Shown one piece after another: positions 48,989-59,800 of a DNA stretch of 64,000 nucleotides; the stretch's first letter is position 1; each line of letters begins with the position of its first letter. Made by a program: the position numbers and the translations under genes. Under the pieces are notes generated by a model that was given only the letters and a program-made list of their open reading frames with translations, made no database searches and was not told the origin of the DNA. Source of the DNA: Erigeron canadensis (lineage: Eukaryota > Streptophyta > Magnoliopsida > Asterales > Asteraceae); assembly GCF_010389155.1 (NCBI RefSeq), contig NC_057765.1:41373559-41437558 (forward strand), given 5' to 3'.

Positions 48989-49907
48989 AGGAAAGTTATT
49001 TTGAGAACTCCTAAAAGAAAAGAACTCAGGAACTAATCTGGACCACTTATTTTCTTATATTTTCTCTCTCCTCCATTAAATAAGAAAATTCACCCAAATC
49101 ATTTAAAATGTTTTATCTCACAAACCGTAAATCGTTAGACGAAACAAAAAACATGGGTAGTCTTATAATTTCATCATCTTTCATTAGAGATCCAATTCGA
49201 TATAATTTTGACGACTTTTTAATTTTCATTTTTTTTCCCCATCACGTTCATCTTACACATGTGTAGGATTATTGTTTTCACATGTAAATTAGTAAATGAA
49301 CATATGTACACAACAATGAAGGTCAAGGGCGGAGCCCATCAATCTATGGCAGAGCCATGGTGGCCAAGGACGGAGCCCGTCAGTCCATGGCGGAGCCATA
49401 GCGGCTCAGGACGGAGCCCGTTAGGTAGATCACCCCTCATTGGTCACCCCCTATGACCTATCACCCTCTATGACCTATCACCCTATGACCTATCACCCCC
49501 ACTAGCTTTGGTTTATGAATATCCTTAAGGGCGAAGCCCATTCCGAATCATAATTTTTGTTCAACCTACACATGTATAAGTTCAACCTACCCATGTGTAA
49601 GTTCAACCTACCCATGTGTTAGTTCAACCTACCCATGTGTAAGTTATGTGTAACTACAAAAAAAAAACGAAAATTAAAAAGTCGTCAAAAATATACCGAA
49701 TTGGATATCTAATAAAAGAGGACGAAAATTAAGACTACCCATGTTTTTTGTTTCGTCTAACGATTTACGGTTTGTGAGTTAGATATTTTGAATGATTTGG
49801 GTGAATTTTATTATTTAAATGAAGAGAGAGAAAGAGGGAAAGAATGTGTGGTACAGATTGGTTCCTGAGTGTTTTTTTTTTAGGAGTTCTCAAAATAACT
49901 CACCCCT
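48989..49907. mobile_element. Foldback element, array unit 4
   Basis: It starts ggaaagttattttgagaactc and ends gagttctcaaaataactcacccc. It has full-length arms. The loop has the ggcggagcccg phrases in inverse orientation to units 1-2 and four diverged aacctacccatgtgtaag repeats (49560-49640). TA-rich DNA lies on both sides. Confidence 0.7.
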
Positions 49908-51490
49908 ATATATAATTTTGATCTTTTGTTAACGCAAGGGTTCTCTTAAATAATTATTTTATCTTTGCTAAATTAATTAGAAAAGATGGATAGAACATTA
50001 TATTACATCAGAACAAATATTAATAATTAATGATAAATTTTATGCATATAATGATAAAATTCTAAAGAGAAATATATCATTGTATCTAAAAAGTATTAAT
50101 TTAGCTGAAAAATACTTAGTTGTGTTGTTAAAAAATCACTAAAACATAAATGGAATTAAAAATAACAATGTGTGCAAGGTAAAATAACATAAGAAAACAT
50201 TAACACGTTAAGCAAAGATCATATGCAAAACATTAACACAACTAATTGTAAGATTGAATCAGATTTTCAATATGTAAAAAATATCAATGCTTCTGTTTAA
50301 TTGGTATTAATTTTCTTTTGGAATGACATGTTCTTTTTCCTATATGGTGTCCTTATCATATTAAAGTTATATCAAAAAGTTAAAATATGTAGCACCAATA
50401 TCATCTAGATATGAACTATTCATTTGTCATTCTAAAAAAATACTCGTAATAATCTAGATAGGAAGTGGAATTTGTTTAGGAAGTGGAATTTGTTTACTTT
50501 TAAATGAAAAATATATGGCTAAATAAAACTTGTATATAAAGTTAGGGAATTCTTTTATTAACCTGTTTGATACATATTATTTTGATACATATTTTATGTT
50601 AAGAGAGATGATATTAGTAGTATTTGTAATATAAGGAAATCTGAAATTAAATTAAAAAATGATGTATTTGTAAATAAAGGTTAAATTGATATGCTTAATT
50701 AAATTGATAGGTTGTCATGTGTCTGATTGATATGTTGTCATGAGTCTAATTGAATTTAAGATAGTGTAGTTGTGTTAAGGTTGAAAAATGTATATTGTAA
50801 ATAATTTTATTAATTGTAATATAGGTATAATAGGCGGAGATATTTAAATTGTTGAATAAAGAAAAAGAATAATTTAAGTATTTTAAGGGTTGGAAGTTGA
50901 AAAGATAAGTGATAAGTTTATTTTATATAAGAGTATAGATAAAGATAAATTATTTGGGTTTTACGGCTCTTTTTAATTTTGAAAAGGGCCTTACAAATTA
51001 GTTACGACCCCTATCAACACCGGTGCTATTAGCAACTAATAAGAAGAAAAAGATAGCTCTATTAGCAACAAAAAGAAAAGAAAAAATAGCTCGAATTATT
51101 ACGATTTTTCAGTGAGGTTGTAGAAGATAGTATACGAAAGTTAAGAATTGAAGCGGTGAGGATGGAACTTAGCCCCCAAGGTAAATTATGGCTCCGCATA
51201 CACTACACATAATAAATATTTAATAATATCTCTATATTAAATAAAACGGGATTGTCATGACATCATCTAAATAAATTTGTTATAATAGATTTTTAACTTT
51301 TAATAAGCTAATTATAAGGTGTATTGTTTCAAGGTTACGAGTATTGTTGGATTGTCGCAACTTTAATGATAAAGATGTTTTCATAAAACTTTTATTAATA
51401 TGTCCGGTGTTAGAACCCGAATTAATTAGATAATTTAAGTGTTAAAACACAATTTGTGAAATATATAACTAGTCGGTGGGTGCATGACTA
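49908..51490. other. Gene-free, AT-rich region
   Basis: No gene is recognised. An 18-bp direct repeat, aggaagtggaatttgttt, occurs twice at 50459-50496. A possible Helitron 5' end is listed separately. Confidence 0.45.
50700..50939 (-). mobile_element. Probable Helitron 5' end
   Basis: On the minus strand, tctatactcttatataaaat starts at 50939 after a host A, as in the Helitron 5' end at 28763. The 3' CTAG end was not found to the left, so the left limit given is arbitrary. Confidence 0.4.
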
Positions 51491-51496
51491 AAAAGG

Positions 51497-51504
51497 TATA
51501 AAAA
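51497..51504 (+). promoter_or_regulatory. TATA box of the orphan gene
   Basis: tataaaaa lies about 140 bp upstream of ATG 51636. A repeated atcgatc/gatcgac phrase follows in the presumed leader. Confidence 0.45.
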
Positions 51505-51635
51505 CCATAAGTTATACATCCCAACAAAATATACCTAATATCTCGATCGATCAGGCGAATAAACCATATAAGTTTTCTTCGATCGACTATATCGTTTTTC
51601 ACTTTCTTGCAAAACAATATATATGATAGGATAGG

Positions 51636-52025
51636 ATGGTATTAATGGAGCCTCGTCAGGTTGATCGAGGAGAATGCAATGTTATTAATGTTGTGAACGA
51701 ATCAGTAATAATATCAATGGAACACATCATTCCGTTGCTCTCTTCCAACATGCCGATTTTGGATGATGAAGAGGATACGACGATACGAAATATTGTTGAT
51801 AATGAATCGTTTGTCATATCAATGGAACATATTCCGTTGCTATCTTCCAACGTGGCGAATTTTGGCGAAGCACACAACACATTCAAGAACGCAGCCAATA
51901 CTTCATCCAAGTTTCTTGCAGGGACACTTAATAAGGTGTTGCAGGCCGATCAAGAAGCAAAAAAATCAGACTTTTGTATTTGTTGTAGCACCCCTGTTAC
52001 TCTTTTGCCTTCTTTAATTAGCTAG
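51636..52025 (+). CDS. Orphan protein with an internal duplication
   Basis: A 129-codon open frame starting MVLMEPRQVDRGECNVINVV. A second in-frame Met lies at residue 4. The protein contains two copies of a module: residues about 21-40 read VNESVIISMEHIIPLLSSNM and about 55-73 read DNESFVISMEHIPLLSSNV. The two are also clearly alike at DNA level. The remainder is KFLAGTLNKVLQADQEAKKS, then a short cysteine motif DFCICC, ending LLPSLIS. I do not recognise the family, and no signal peptide is evident. Supporting points are a TATA box at the right distance, GC higher than the surroundings, and a T-rich 3' UTR-like sequence after the stop. It could be a young lineage-specific gene or a relic of a transposon gene. 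Confidence 0.45.
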   Translation: MVLMEPRQVDRGECNVINVVNESVIISMEHIIPLLSSNMPILDDEEDTTIRNIVDNESFVISMEHIPLLSSNVANFGEAHNTFKNAANTSSKFLAGTLNKVLQADQEAKKSDFCICCSTPVTLLPSLIS

Positions 52026-53242
52026 TATAGTCCTGATCGAGTCACAAGATTTTTTATTAGGATAATTTGTTATATTGTTTGAGTTTATTCTGTGTTATGT
52101 GTTGTTTAATTAGTTATTAGATCGAAACCTGACAACTGATTAACTTTCTGAAAATTTCATCCTATTTACTACGGATATTGAAATTCTTGAGTATCATTTG
52201 TTATGTATATCGTGTACCCGGGTTTTTTTTTTTTTTTTTGCATGAAGTGAAAATCAGTTATTCTGCTTTGTAATTGATGAGGTTTTTCCTTATGTTCACG
52301 GCCAATGACATGAGTTTTTATTTATTAAAACCCCGGAAAGAGTCTAAATTATGTAGTTGGCTTTTTCTTTCTAGATTTTGTTAGATGTACGTTCTGATGT
52401 CTAGCAACTTGCTGGATGTTTTTTTATGTTAATGGATATTTCATCAGTTAGTCAAAATTACAACCGTTAAAATTAAAGATGGTTTAAGAATAGACCATCT
52501 TTAACCCATTCCATGCTGCCACCATAGATACGACGTTATTATGCGATTGTATAGTTATAACATACATCACATGATGACCGTTTTCTGAATTTGCATAGAA
52601 TCTTCAAACTTCATTTGACGTCCTGTCTTGTTGATATCATTAGAGATGCAAGCATGCCCAAATCCATTGTTAATAACTACATCTGTCTTGTAGAGATTAC
52701 ATAAATGCAATCAATCAATCTAATTATCATTCTTGGATTACTAGAGTACTTTTATTTTGCACTCATCATTATAGTACCTCTCTCTAATTAACTAGCTAGT
52801 CTAACACTGGTTGGGCCCAAAAGCCTAATTAAGTATTGCAACCAATATACTTACAGTGAAACGAATGGATCAACCAACACTAATTTAGCCTGTTTAACAG
52901 GCCCATTATGTCTACTTTCTTAGCCCTTATTGCATTGATTTAATACCCAATGCTGTTTAATACAGTAATTATTTAGGAGATATTGGGCTAATAATTATGT
53001 GCTAAAGCAGTTTCAGATATCATATTGCAGATAAAAAGCACTTTCTTTCCCTAAGAGTTATTAGAGAATACGTTCAATTCTATCAAAAACATTTACTTTA
53101 TACTTCATATGTTCAAGTAAATGTTACTGTATTTTGTTTACTAAAAAATATGACAAATTACTAAATCATAGTTTAGGATTGTGGTATTTGCATTGAAATG
53201 AATTTCATTCTTTCACACACACAATTATCAATTTTTTTTTTT
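52026..53242. other. 3' UTR and intergenic region
   Basis: Nothing is recognised except a 17-base T-run at 52224-52240. Confidence 0.45.
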
Positions 53243-53585
53243 AAAGGTGAATTTCGCTTGAAACTTCGTGTCGCGATTCGATAATGAGAGGTCTAGCATA
53301 CGTTGTCTTAACCGGGTCCGCGCTAGAGAGCTTTCTCAAAGTAGAAATGCCTATTTCAAATACTCAATGGAGAGAAAACCCCCTACTAATCCGTCCGAAG
53401 GCACGAAAATTAATAGGTGTAAACCCTGCCCCCTCAGACTTGAACCTGGATATACTCAAGTCAAGCCTTAATAGAAGAACTACTTATATGGACTACCTAT
53501 ATTTCAAAGTTAGTGAAATGGAGATTCGAACCTGAGACTTATAGGTGATCAGGGGAATTCCCAAACCACTACACCAACTCAATGT
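53243..53585 (-). mobile_element. Long tRNA-derived SINE, family F copy 1
   Basis: On the minus strand it starts near 53585 with A box tggtgtagtgg and B box ggttcgaatc (53522-53531). A ~250 bp body follows and then a poly(A) tail (t-run 53231-53242 on +). A 5'-truncated copy of the same body lies on + at 55192-55481. Overlapping open frames are shared by both copies only because they are the same repeat. Confidence 0.75.
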
Positions 53586-53671
53586 TAATTGTATTGTTCT
53601 TTATTATGATAAAATGTATATTTGAATTGAATATTATATATATAATATAATAATGTTTATTATAAATAAAA
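53586..53671. other. AT-rich spacer
   Basis: Nothing is recognised. Confidence 0.5.
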
Positions 53672-53825
53672 GGAAAATGCTAAATGAAACTCTTAGGGCT
53701 TCACTTAACGTGTATAAAAAAGTTGTACGTTTCCATATTAAAAGTTCACCCCCTGAATTTATGATAAGTGTACAACTATTTAATGCACCTTAACGAAAGT
53801 CCTTAGGGCATTGTTTAATAAAACC
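53672..53825. mobile_element. MITE, family A copy 2
   Basis: This is the inverse of the element at 11900-12052. Shared text includes gaaactcttagggcttcac against gaagccccaaagacttt, and gataagtgtacaacta. The ends are inverted. Confidence 0.6.
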
Positions 53826-55178
53826 ATAAATAAAATTGTAGAGACACAATATAGTATAAATTAATAAATTTAATAATATAAAGGCCAATTCAACTCCAAA
53901 GTAGCCTTCATTTAATTTGAGAAAATCAAGGTCAAAATAGTACATCTAGATGTGCGATCATCATTGGGACTTCAACTAATTAATCATGATTAGGAAGCCC
54001 CCTGCACGTGTAATTTTCAGTTAAACCTTCAAGTTGAGGGATTTTATTAGATATGTATGATGTGTAATCACATGCTTAACAGCTCAGCCCAGTCACATGG
54101 CCCAGATACGTTCTGGCCCATTTTTTCATTCTTTTATAAATTCTATATTACCAAATACCAACTATATATTTTTTGTAACGGTTTTGATCGTAATAACTTG
54201 AGATCACAAGATCTATGTATATCACTTATAAAATCTTTTGACTGTGGAAATCTCATCAAATATTAAGAAGTAATTTGATTCGTTTAACCAACATTTATCA
54301 AATATCACGATGACACAAATCTTTTATTTATTTATTATTATTAATTTTTTTTTGGACAAATGGCTAACACCCCCAACTTTAATGCACTCACGCCGGGTTG
54401 GCAATGTCTTAAAGGGTGGTTTGCTCTCCCATGTGTAGATGGATATGTTAACAAAAAAAATGTTAGTTTTTAATAGTTACTATTTTCCCAAAATAGTACA
54501 TCAATACTCTTATTTGAGCCCATGATCGTCAGAGAGCTATACCAAGACTTCCAAGAATTTATTGTAACAATATTTATAGCTAGGATTCTTTATATTATTT
54601 TAGTTCCTTTTGTTAAATCTACTACTATTGAAGTCCAAAATGATTTCAACTTAATTATCAGCATTTTAACATTTATAGTATCTATAATAACTAATAAAAA
54701 TTTTATTGTCAAAAAGATAAATAGTCAACAAGTTCGTTATTCATTCTCCCACAAGGCTGTTATGAGAATTTTCAGTTGGTGCAATCAAACCGACAAAAAA
54801 AAAATCAAACTTACTAAGCTAGCATTTCTAATTATTGAAAAACTGAATTATTAACCTGAAAATCTAACAAAATATAACTATAAAACACAAAAGAAATACC
54901 GAGCTGGCTTTTCATGGATCATTTTCGTAAAAATAATGAAATTTAATCATGGTTGACAGTTGCACATGCTTCGGTGCACGTGTGGGTACCCCAAAATGAC
55001 CTGCCCAATAATTATTTTTTACTAATCTTATTCTTAATGATATACCCTTTATGCAGAGTAAAATAATTCCAATAATTGGTCGTTAATGTAAAAAGTTATT
55101 GTTTAATTAAAACATCTCGAAAAGACGAAAACTATAACGGAAACATTTGTGGGCTGTTTGTGAACAAAAGTATAACAT
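53826..55178. other. Gene-free region
   Basis: No supportable gene. An AT-rich open frame of 110 codons at 54522-54854 was not accepted. A short ctcacgccgggttggcaatg block near 54388-54407 is GC-richer but unclassified. Confidence 0.4.
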
Positions 55179-55191
55179 AGTAAGGCATTAT

Positions 55192-55481
55192 AAGCCGGAG
55201 GTCTTGGGTTCAAGACTTGGGAAGTATATAGGAAGTCTTTCTATGAAGACTTGGCTTGGGTATACTCAGGTTCAAGTCTGAGGAGGCAGGGTTTACCCCT
55301 ATTAATCGTCGTGCCTTTGGGCGGATTAGTAGGGGGTTTTCCCCCCATCGGGTATTTGAAATAGGCATTTCTATTTCGAGGGAGCTCTCTAATGCGGACC
55401 CGGTTAAGACAACGTATGTTAGACCTCCCTTTGTCGAATCGAGACACGAAGTTCTCAAGCGAAATTCACCTTTAAAAAAAA
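55192..55481 (+). mobile_element. tRNA-derived SINE, family F copy 2, 5'-truncated
   Basis: The body matches the copy at 53243-53585 from about its B box onward and ends in a run of 9 A. Flanking 13-mers agtaaggcattat (55179-55191) and agtatggcattat (55482-55494) differ at one base: a target-site duplication that proves retroposition of the truncated copy. Confidence 0.8.
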
Positions 55482-55551
55482 AGTATGGCATTATGATATT
55501 TGTGAAATGTATAGCAGTGACAGGAATTATGATATTTGTCCCGACTTCAAT

Positions 55552-56213
55552 CAAGGGTGAGCAAAAACTAAACCGAAAAACCGAAAAAAATGAAGCAACT
55601 GAAAACCGAAACAAACCGATTGGTTTGGTTTTCGGTTTTGTATACAAAAACCGACCGAAAAATTAACCGAACCTAACCGAAACCTTGTGTATTTAATTTA
55701 TTTTATATTTATTTCATTTTATTTACATATTTATTATATTGTCATGTTTTTTTTCATGTGATTATAATAATCAACATTCATCTTTAGGCAATAATGACAG
55801 CATAAACTTCATTGGGATTAGCTAGCCATAGTTATAGGCATATTGCATATAGCAGATGATTTCTCACCTGGTAACCATGGCGATTAGCCATTTTTGCAAA
55901 CTGATAAAAGTTATCATCTTGAACGGCATTTCCATACACATAATAATGTGAGCAATTGGGAAATAGCATATATATTATATATCTTTTAACAATAGTGACA
56001 GAATATATAGGTCAATATTCTCTAATATATTGTTTGATTTAATAAACTTATAAAAAAAACGCCAAAACCAAAACTAAAACTGAAACCGAACCAAAAAACT
56101 GAAAAACCGAGCCGAGCAAAAACCAAATCCAACGGCTTCTGGTTGCTAAAAACTGAAAGGTTCGGTCCGATTTTAGCCAAAAACCAACCTAAACCGAACC
56201 GTGCTCACCCCTA
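55552..56213. mobile_element. hAT-type non-autonomous element, 662 bp
   Basis: The terminal inverted repeats are caagggtgagc and gctcaccccta. The flanking octamers acttcaat (55544-55551) and acttcaac (56214-56221) match at seven of eight positions, the 8-bp duplication size of hAT elements. Both ends are dense in aaccga/ccgaac motifs, a likely transposase-binding array. The middle has no gene. Confidence 0.8.
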
Positions 56214-56560
56214 ACTTCAACGATCTATTAGGTAAATACCTATGAAATAATTAAAATAAATTTCAAAAGATAGTAATAAAACACCCATTAAACCGCTAAA
56301 TTAATGTCTATTATGATTGATAATTTAGACAAAAAAAACCTCATATATCTATACTATGAGGTTGGGTATTGTAAAATAAGTATTAAAGTAAAACAAATAA
56401 GACAAGATCTTAACCCTTAAATCATGGTTAAATTGATGCACGAAGATTCATGGAGCAGTTGATGCACGATAATTTTCATGATGCACAGTGATTTTAAGTG
56501 AAAGAAACCTATTATTTTATTTGTTTTACTTTAATATTTGTTTTATTTTACCTAAAACGT
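56214..56560. other. Spacer with two Helitron-like starts
   Basis: tctatactatgaggttgg at 56348 resembles a Helitron 5' end, and a second, better one begins at 56562. No gene. Confidence 0.35.
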
Positions 56561-56561
56561 C

Positions 56562-56845
56562 TATACTATGTTATAAAGAAAATAGCACTTTAGTTTTTGA
56601 AGTGTTAGAGAATATGTAATATTTTTCACTTAGCACCCTTTAAATTATTTGCACCTACACTAACTCTTTAACGTTAACGATTAAATTACACTATACTATC
56701 AAGCATTTATCTTTTTAAAAATATCTTTATTAACCATTTATATCAATTATCTAAATCACTCGATGTCTCATCTACCACCAATAGTCACTCCACCACCACA
56801 TCGTCGCCACCATGACCACCGCCGCATCGTATGAGTAACGTATTA
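56562..56845 (+). mobile_element. Possible degenerate Helitron
   Basis: It starts tctatactatgttataaag, becomes ccaccacc/ccaccgccgc-rich at 56772-56827 like the other Helitrons here, and ends in an indistinct AT-rich segment. No clear CTAG end. Confidence 0.3.
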
Positions 56846-59800
56846 TTAATAGAAAACAATGTAGGTTTACATACTTTTCCAATGGAAGATCGATGATATA
56901 TAAATCCCATATACTTTAACATATTTATCACACTTATATATATTACTGATTTGTATAATATGATTAATGTATCGAATAATACGGTGCTTATATATATTTG
57001 TTGCCTTTTACCATGATCTATAACGATAGGTAACATATTTACCAAAGTATAAGAATACCAAATAAAGGATATAAAATATGTATATATTCTACCAAGAAGT
57101 ACTAATTAAAGTTTAGTGTAATGTAAATTGTAATCTAGGAATCCAATAAGTTAGTGTGTAAAACTTGTATTATTCCAAGTGACTAGTTGATTGTGGGATT
57201 GTGGATCGGAGATCCATTTAAATAATTGCTTATGAATTTTGCGGATTCAACAATCTTTTGTTCCTTAAAAACAGTTCAAATGTTAAAACATACCTTTAAG
57301 ATTAATAGCAAATGAAGCTAGTTCACCTATAACGGCTTATGGTTTATATCTCGTAGTCTAGAGTACGTGCAAGACTTCATCATTATGCGGTGAAGTGTTT
57401 CATGATGTTGAATATATACCGAATAACTCTTAAAAAAAAAAAAAACCTTTAAGATTAATATAACCTTTTTATAAAAAAATCTTACTATATAAATTCACCC
57501 TTCATCACCATTTTGTCTGTATAAAAGTAAGAGAAGTCGTGACTCGAACTCGACTTGGCGAGATACGGTGTCAAGAGTTTATTTTAGGTGCTCGGAAGAT
57601 TTTTACAACATTGTAAAATGGTAACATAATTATAAATATGTTAGGGGACAACTCGTTGACATAATGATAACAATCTATTTTATCTCCAAAAAGTCGGTAT
57701 GCAACCTACTAATAATAGGAGGTACTACATTTCGGTAGCTGATGATATATATGGTCTGCTTAACTATCTATAGTGTAATGTAATGTGTATAAACTTGAAG
57801 CTAGTCAGGTTTGCACTTTTTGGTTGAAGTCTAGACGTGCTTGTGTTATCTTGGTGGCCGGTTATTATTAATTGACTAGCTAACTAGCTCGTAACCGGAC
57901 CTGTTATTTACGGAACGTTTGCAAAACTAGCTATTAACTGAAGTTGTTAATTAGTTGAAACTGGAATTTGATGTTGTAAGCTATTAACTATTACCTTTTA
58001 TTTTTATACGAGTATATAAACGTTTAGTAGTAGATCCTAGGTGTACCTCAAATTAAAATATATCAAAGAATATTATTATTATAGCTTGACAAAAATAGAA
58101 ATTAACTTATAAGTAATAAGCACTAATAATATTCAAAATGTAATTCTGTAAACAAAATGTTTGTTTCTAGTTATATATATAATTAAGGTTTAATTTGAAC
58201 GGTCAAGGGTGAACTGTGAATTAGTGCTTTAAAAATACAATATAAAAGAAGAAAACATTATTTGAATTATTTTTCTAAAGCTGCATCAAATATTAGCTAT
58301 CGTAACAAAAATAATAACCGAAATGAGTATATTAAAAGTAAAAATAAGTTTAACTTTTAGTGATAAGAACGTGATTTTCCGGATATAAACAAATATGAAA
58401 TAAATTTTTGTCAGATATATATATATATTTAGTTACGTTGTATATGTTAAATAAAATAAAATGATTTCATATTCATTTTCAGAATTTTGATAATTGTAAA
58501 AAAGAATCCGAAGTATACAATACAATAATTAGTTCATTTGTTGATAGGGAAAAGATGCTTCTCGATGAAAATGAAGCATGCACATATTCCCCACATTTAC
58601 AAAGAAAAATGATGGATATATTTTCTAATTTAATTTTGTCAACTCATCTTTTATAAGAAAAAAAAAAACTCATCATCTCATTCTTGCAAATATAAATTAT
58701 TTATGTGTTCATATATAATAAGCTAATGTGTTTTTACGACAACTTTTGGCGCACGATTTTTGTAGTATACTTGTGTACAAAGTGCTTTATTTTCGTCAAC
58801 TTTCATGCAATGTACGTAATAACATCAACATAGCTTGTATCTTAATTTCTATATTTTTGTCACAATGTGTTATTTTATACTCGTATATCATTAGAAACAA
58901 ACCACCAAGCCTAGCTAGCTGCAAAGGTGAAGCCAAGGAGTCCATTGGATACAAGTCCAACAAATTTAAGTTAAAGAAAAACCAAAATAAACACCAAAAC
59001 GTAATTTAATATGGGTACATTCTTAACCAGATTTTTTTTTTCCTCAAACTTTCGCATTAAGGATCCAATATATTCTCCAAGCTGGCCTCTAATATGACGA
59101 GTACCTGGAATTTTAATCCATAGTACCGTTAATTGTCGAATCTCGTGCGTGAAAAGATCTTCACCTTGCTATAATCGAGTAGTGTATATCTTATAATTAA
59201 ATGGATTAGAAATAATATATATGTAATTCATGGAAAAAAGATCTATAATATATGTGGAGTATTAACATTAACATATTAATTAAAGGAAAACTTATACTTC
59301 TAAGACACCATGATTAATTTATATGATTAAGGAATAGAAAGCATGATTAGCTAAGATATTATATTATTAGATTTAGTGACAAGTTGGACAACCAAATGAT
59401 GAGGTGATTTTAAGGTTTTTCGTTTATAAACAAATGAAGGGTATTTTTGACCATTGACCAAATAGAGGTTCTCACGTGCGGGGCAAAAACAATGCTTTGC
59501 TGGTAGTGTGCTGTTTGAGATTAGTGGTGTGGTTAGCCACGTACGATTCACATGACTACTAATCATGGTGTCCCATGCAACTTGACAATATTACTAAATT
59601 ACTGATCCCCCTTTATTAGTATTTTAATCTTCTAATTACAAAAATACGTTACTATAATCAAGATTTGAATCCTCTTCTCACGTTCGAGGAAGTTGTAAGT
59701 CATCTTGTTATATGTAAAGGACTTGTTTTTGTCGTTTTATAATAAGGTCACAATAATCAACCATTAAGATAGCTTTTCTAGATCTAATTTCAAGAAAATT

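Noticed and set aside
47032..49456. Several related open frames (ILHMCRFILHMC and FIRDPIRY types) on both strands
   Set aside because: They fall in the arms and palindromic loops of the foldback elements and appear on both strands; treated as repeat, not genes, although the shared core is reported as a finding.
54522..54854. 110-codon open frame on + (starts MIVRELYQDFQEFIVT)
   Set aside because: Very AT-rich, composition equals the surroundings, no domain, no promoter context; an open frame of this length can occur by chance in such DNA.
55210..55647. 145-codon open frame on -, similar to one at 53284-53535
   Set aside because: The similarity comes from two copies of the same SINE; the frame crosses the SINE boundary and the hAT end.
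58728..59009. 93-codon open frame on +
   Set aside because: No coding signature, AT-rich, no splice or promoter context, no family resemblance.
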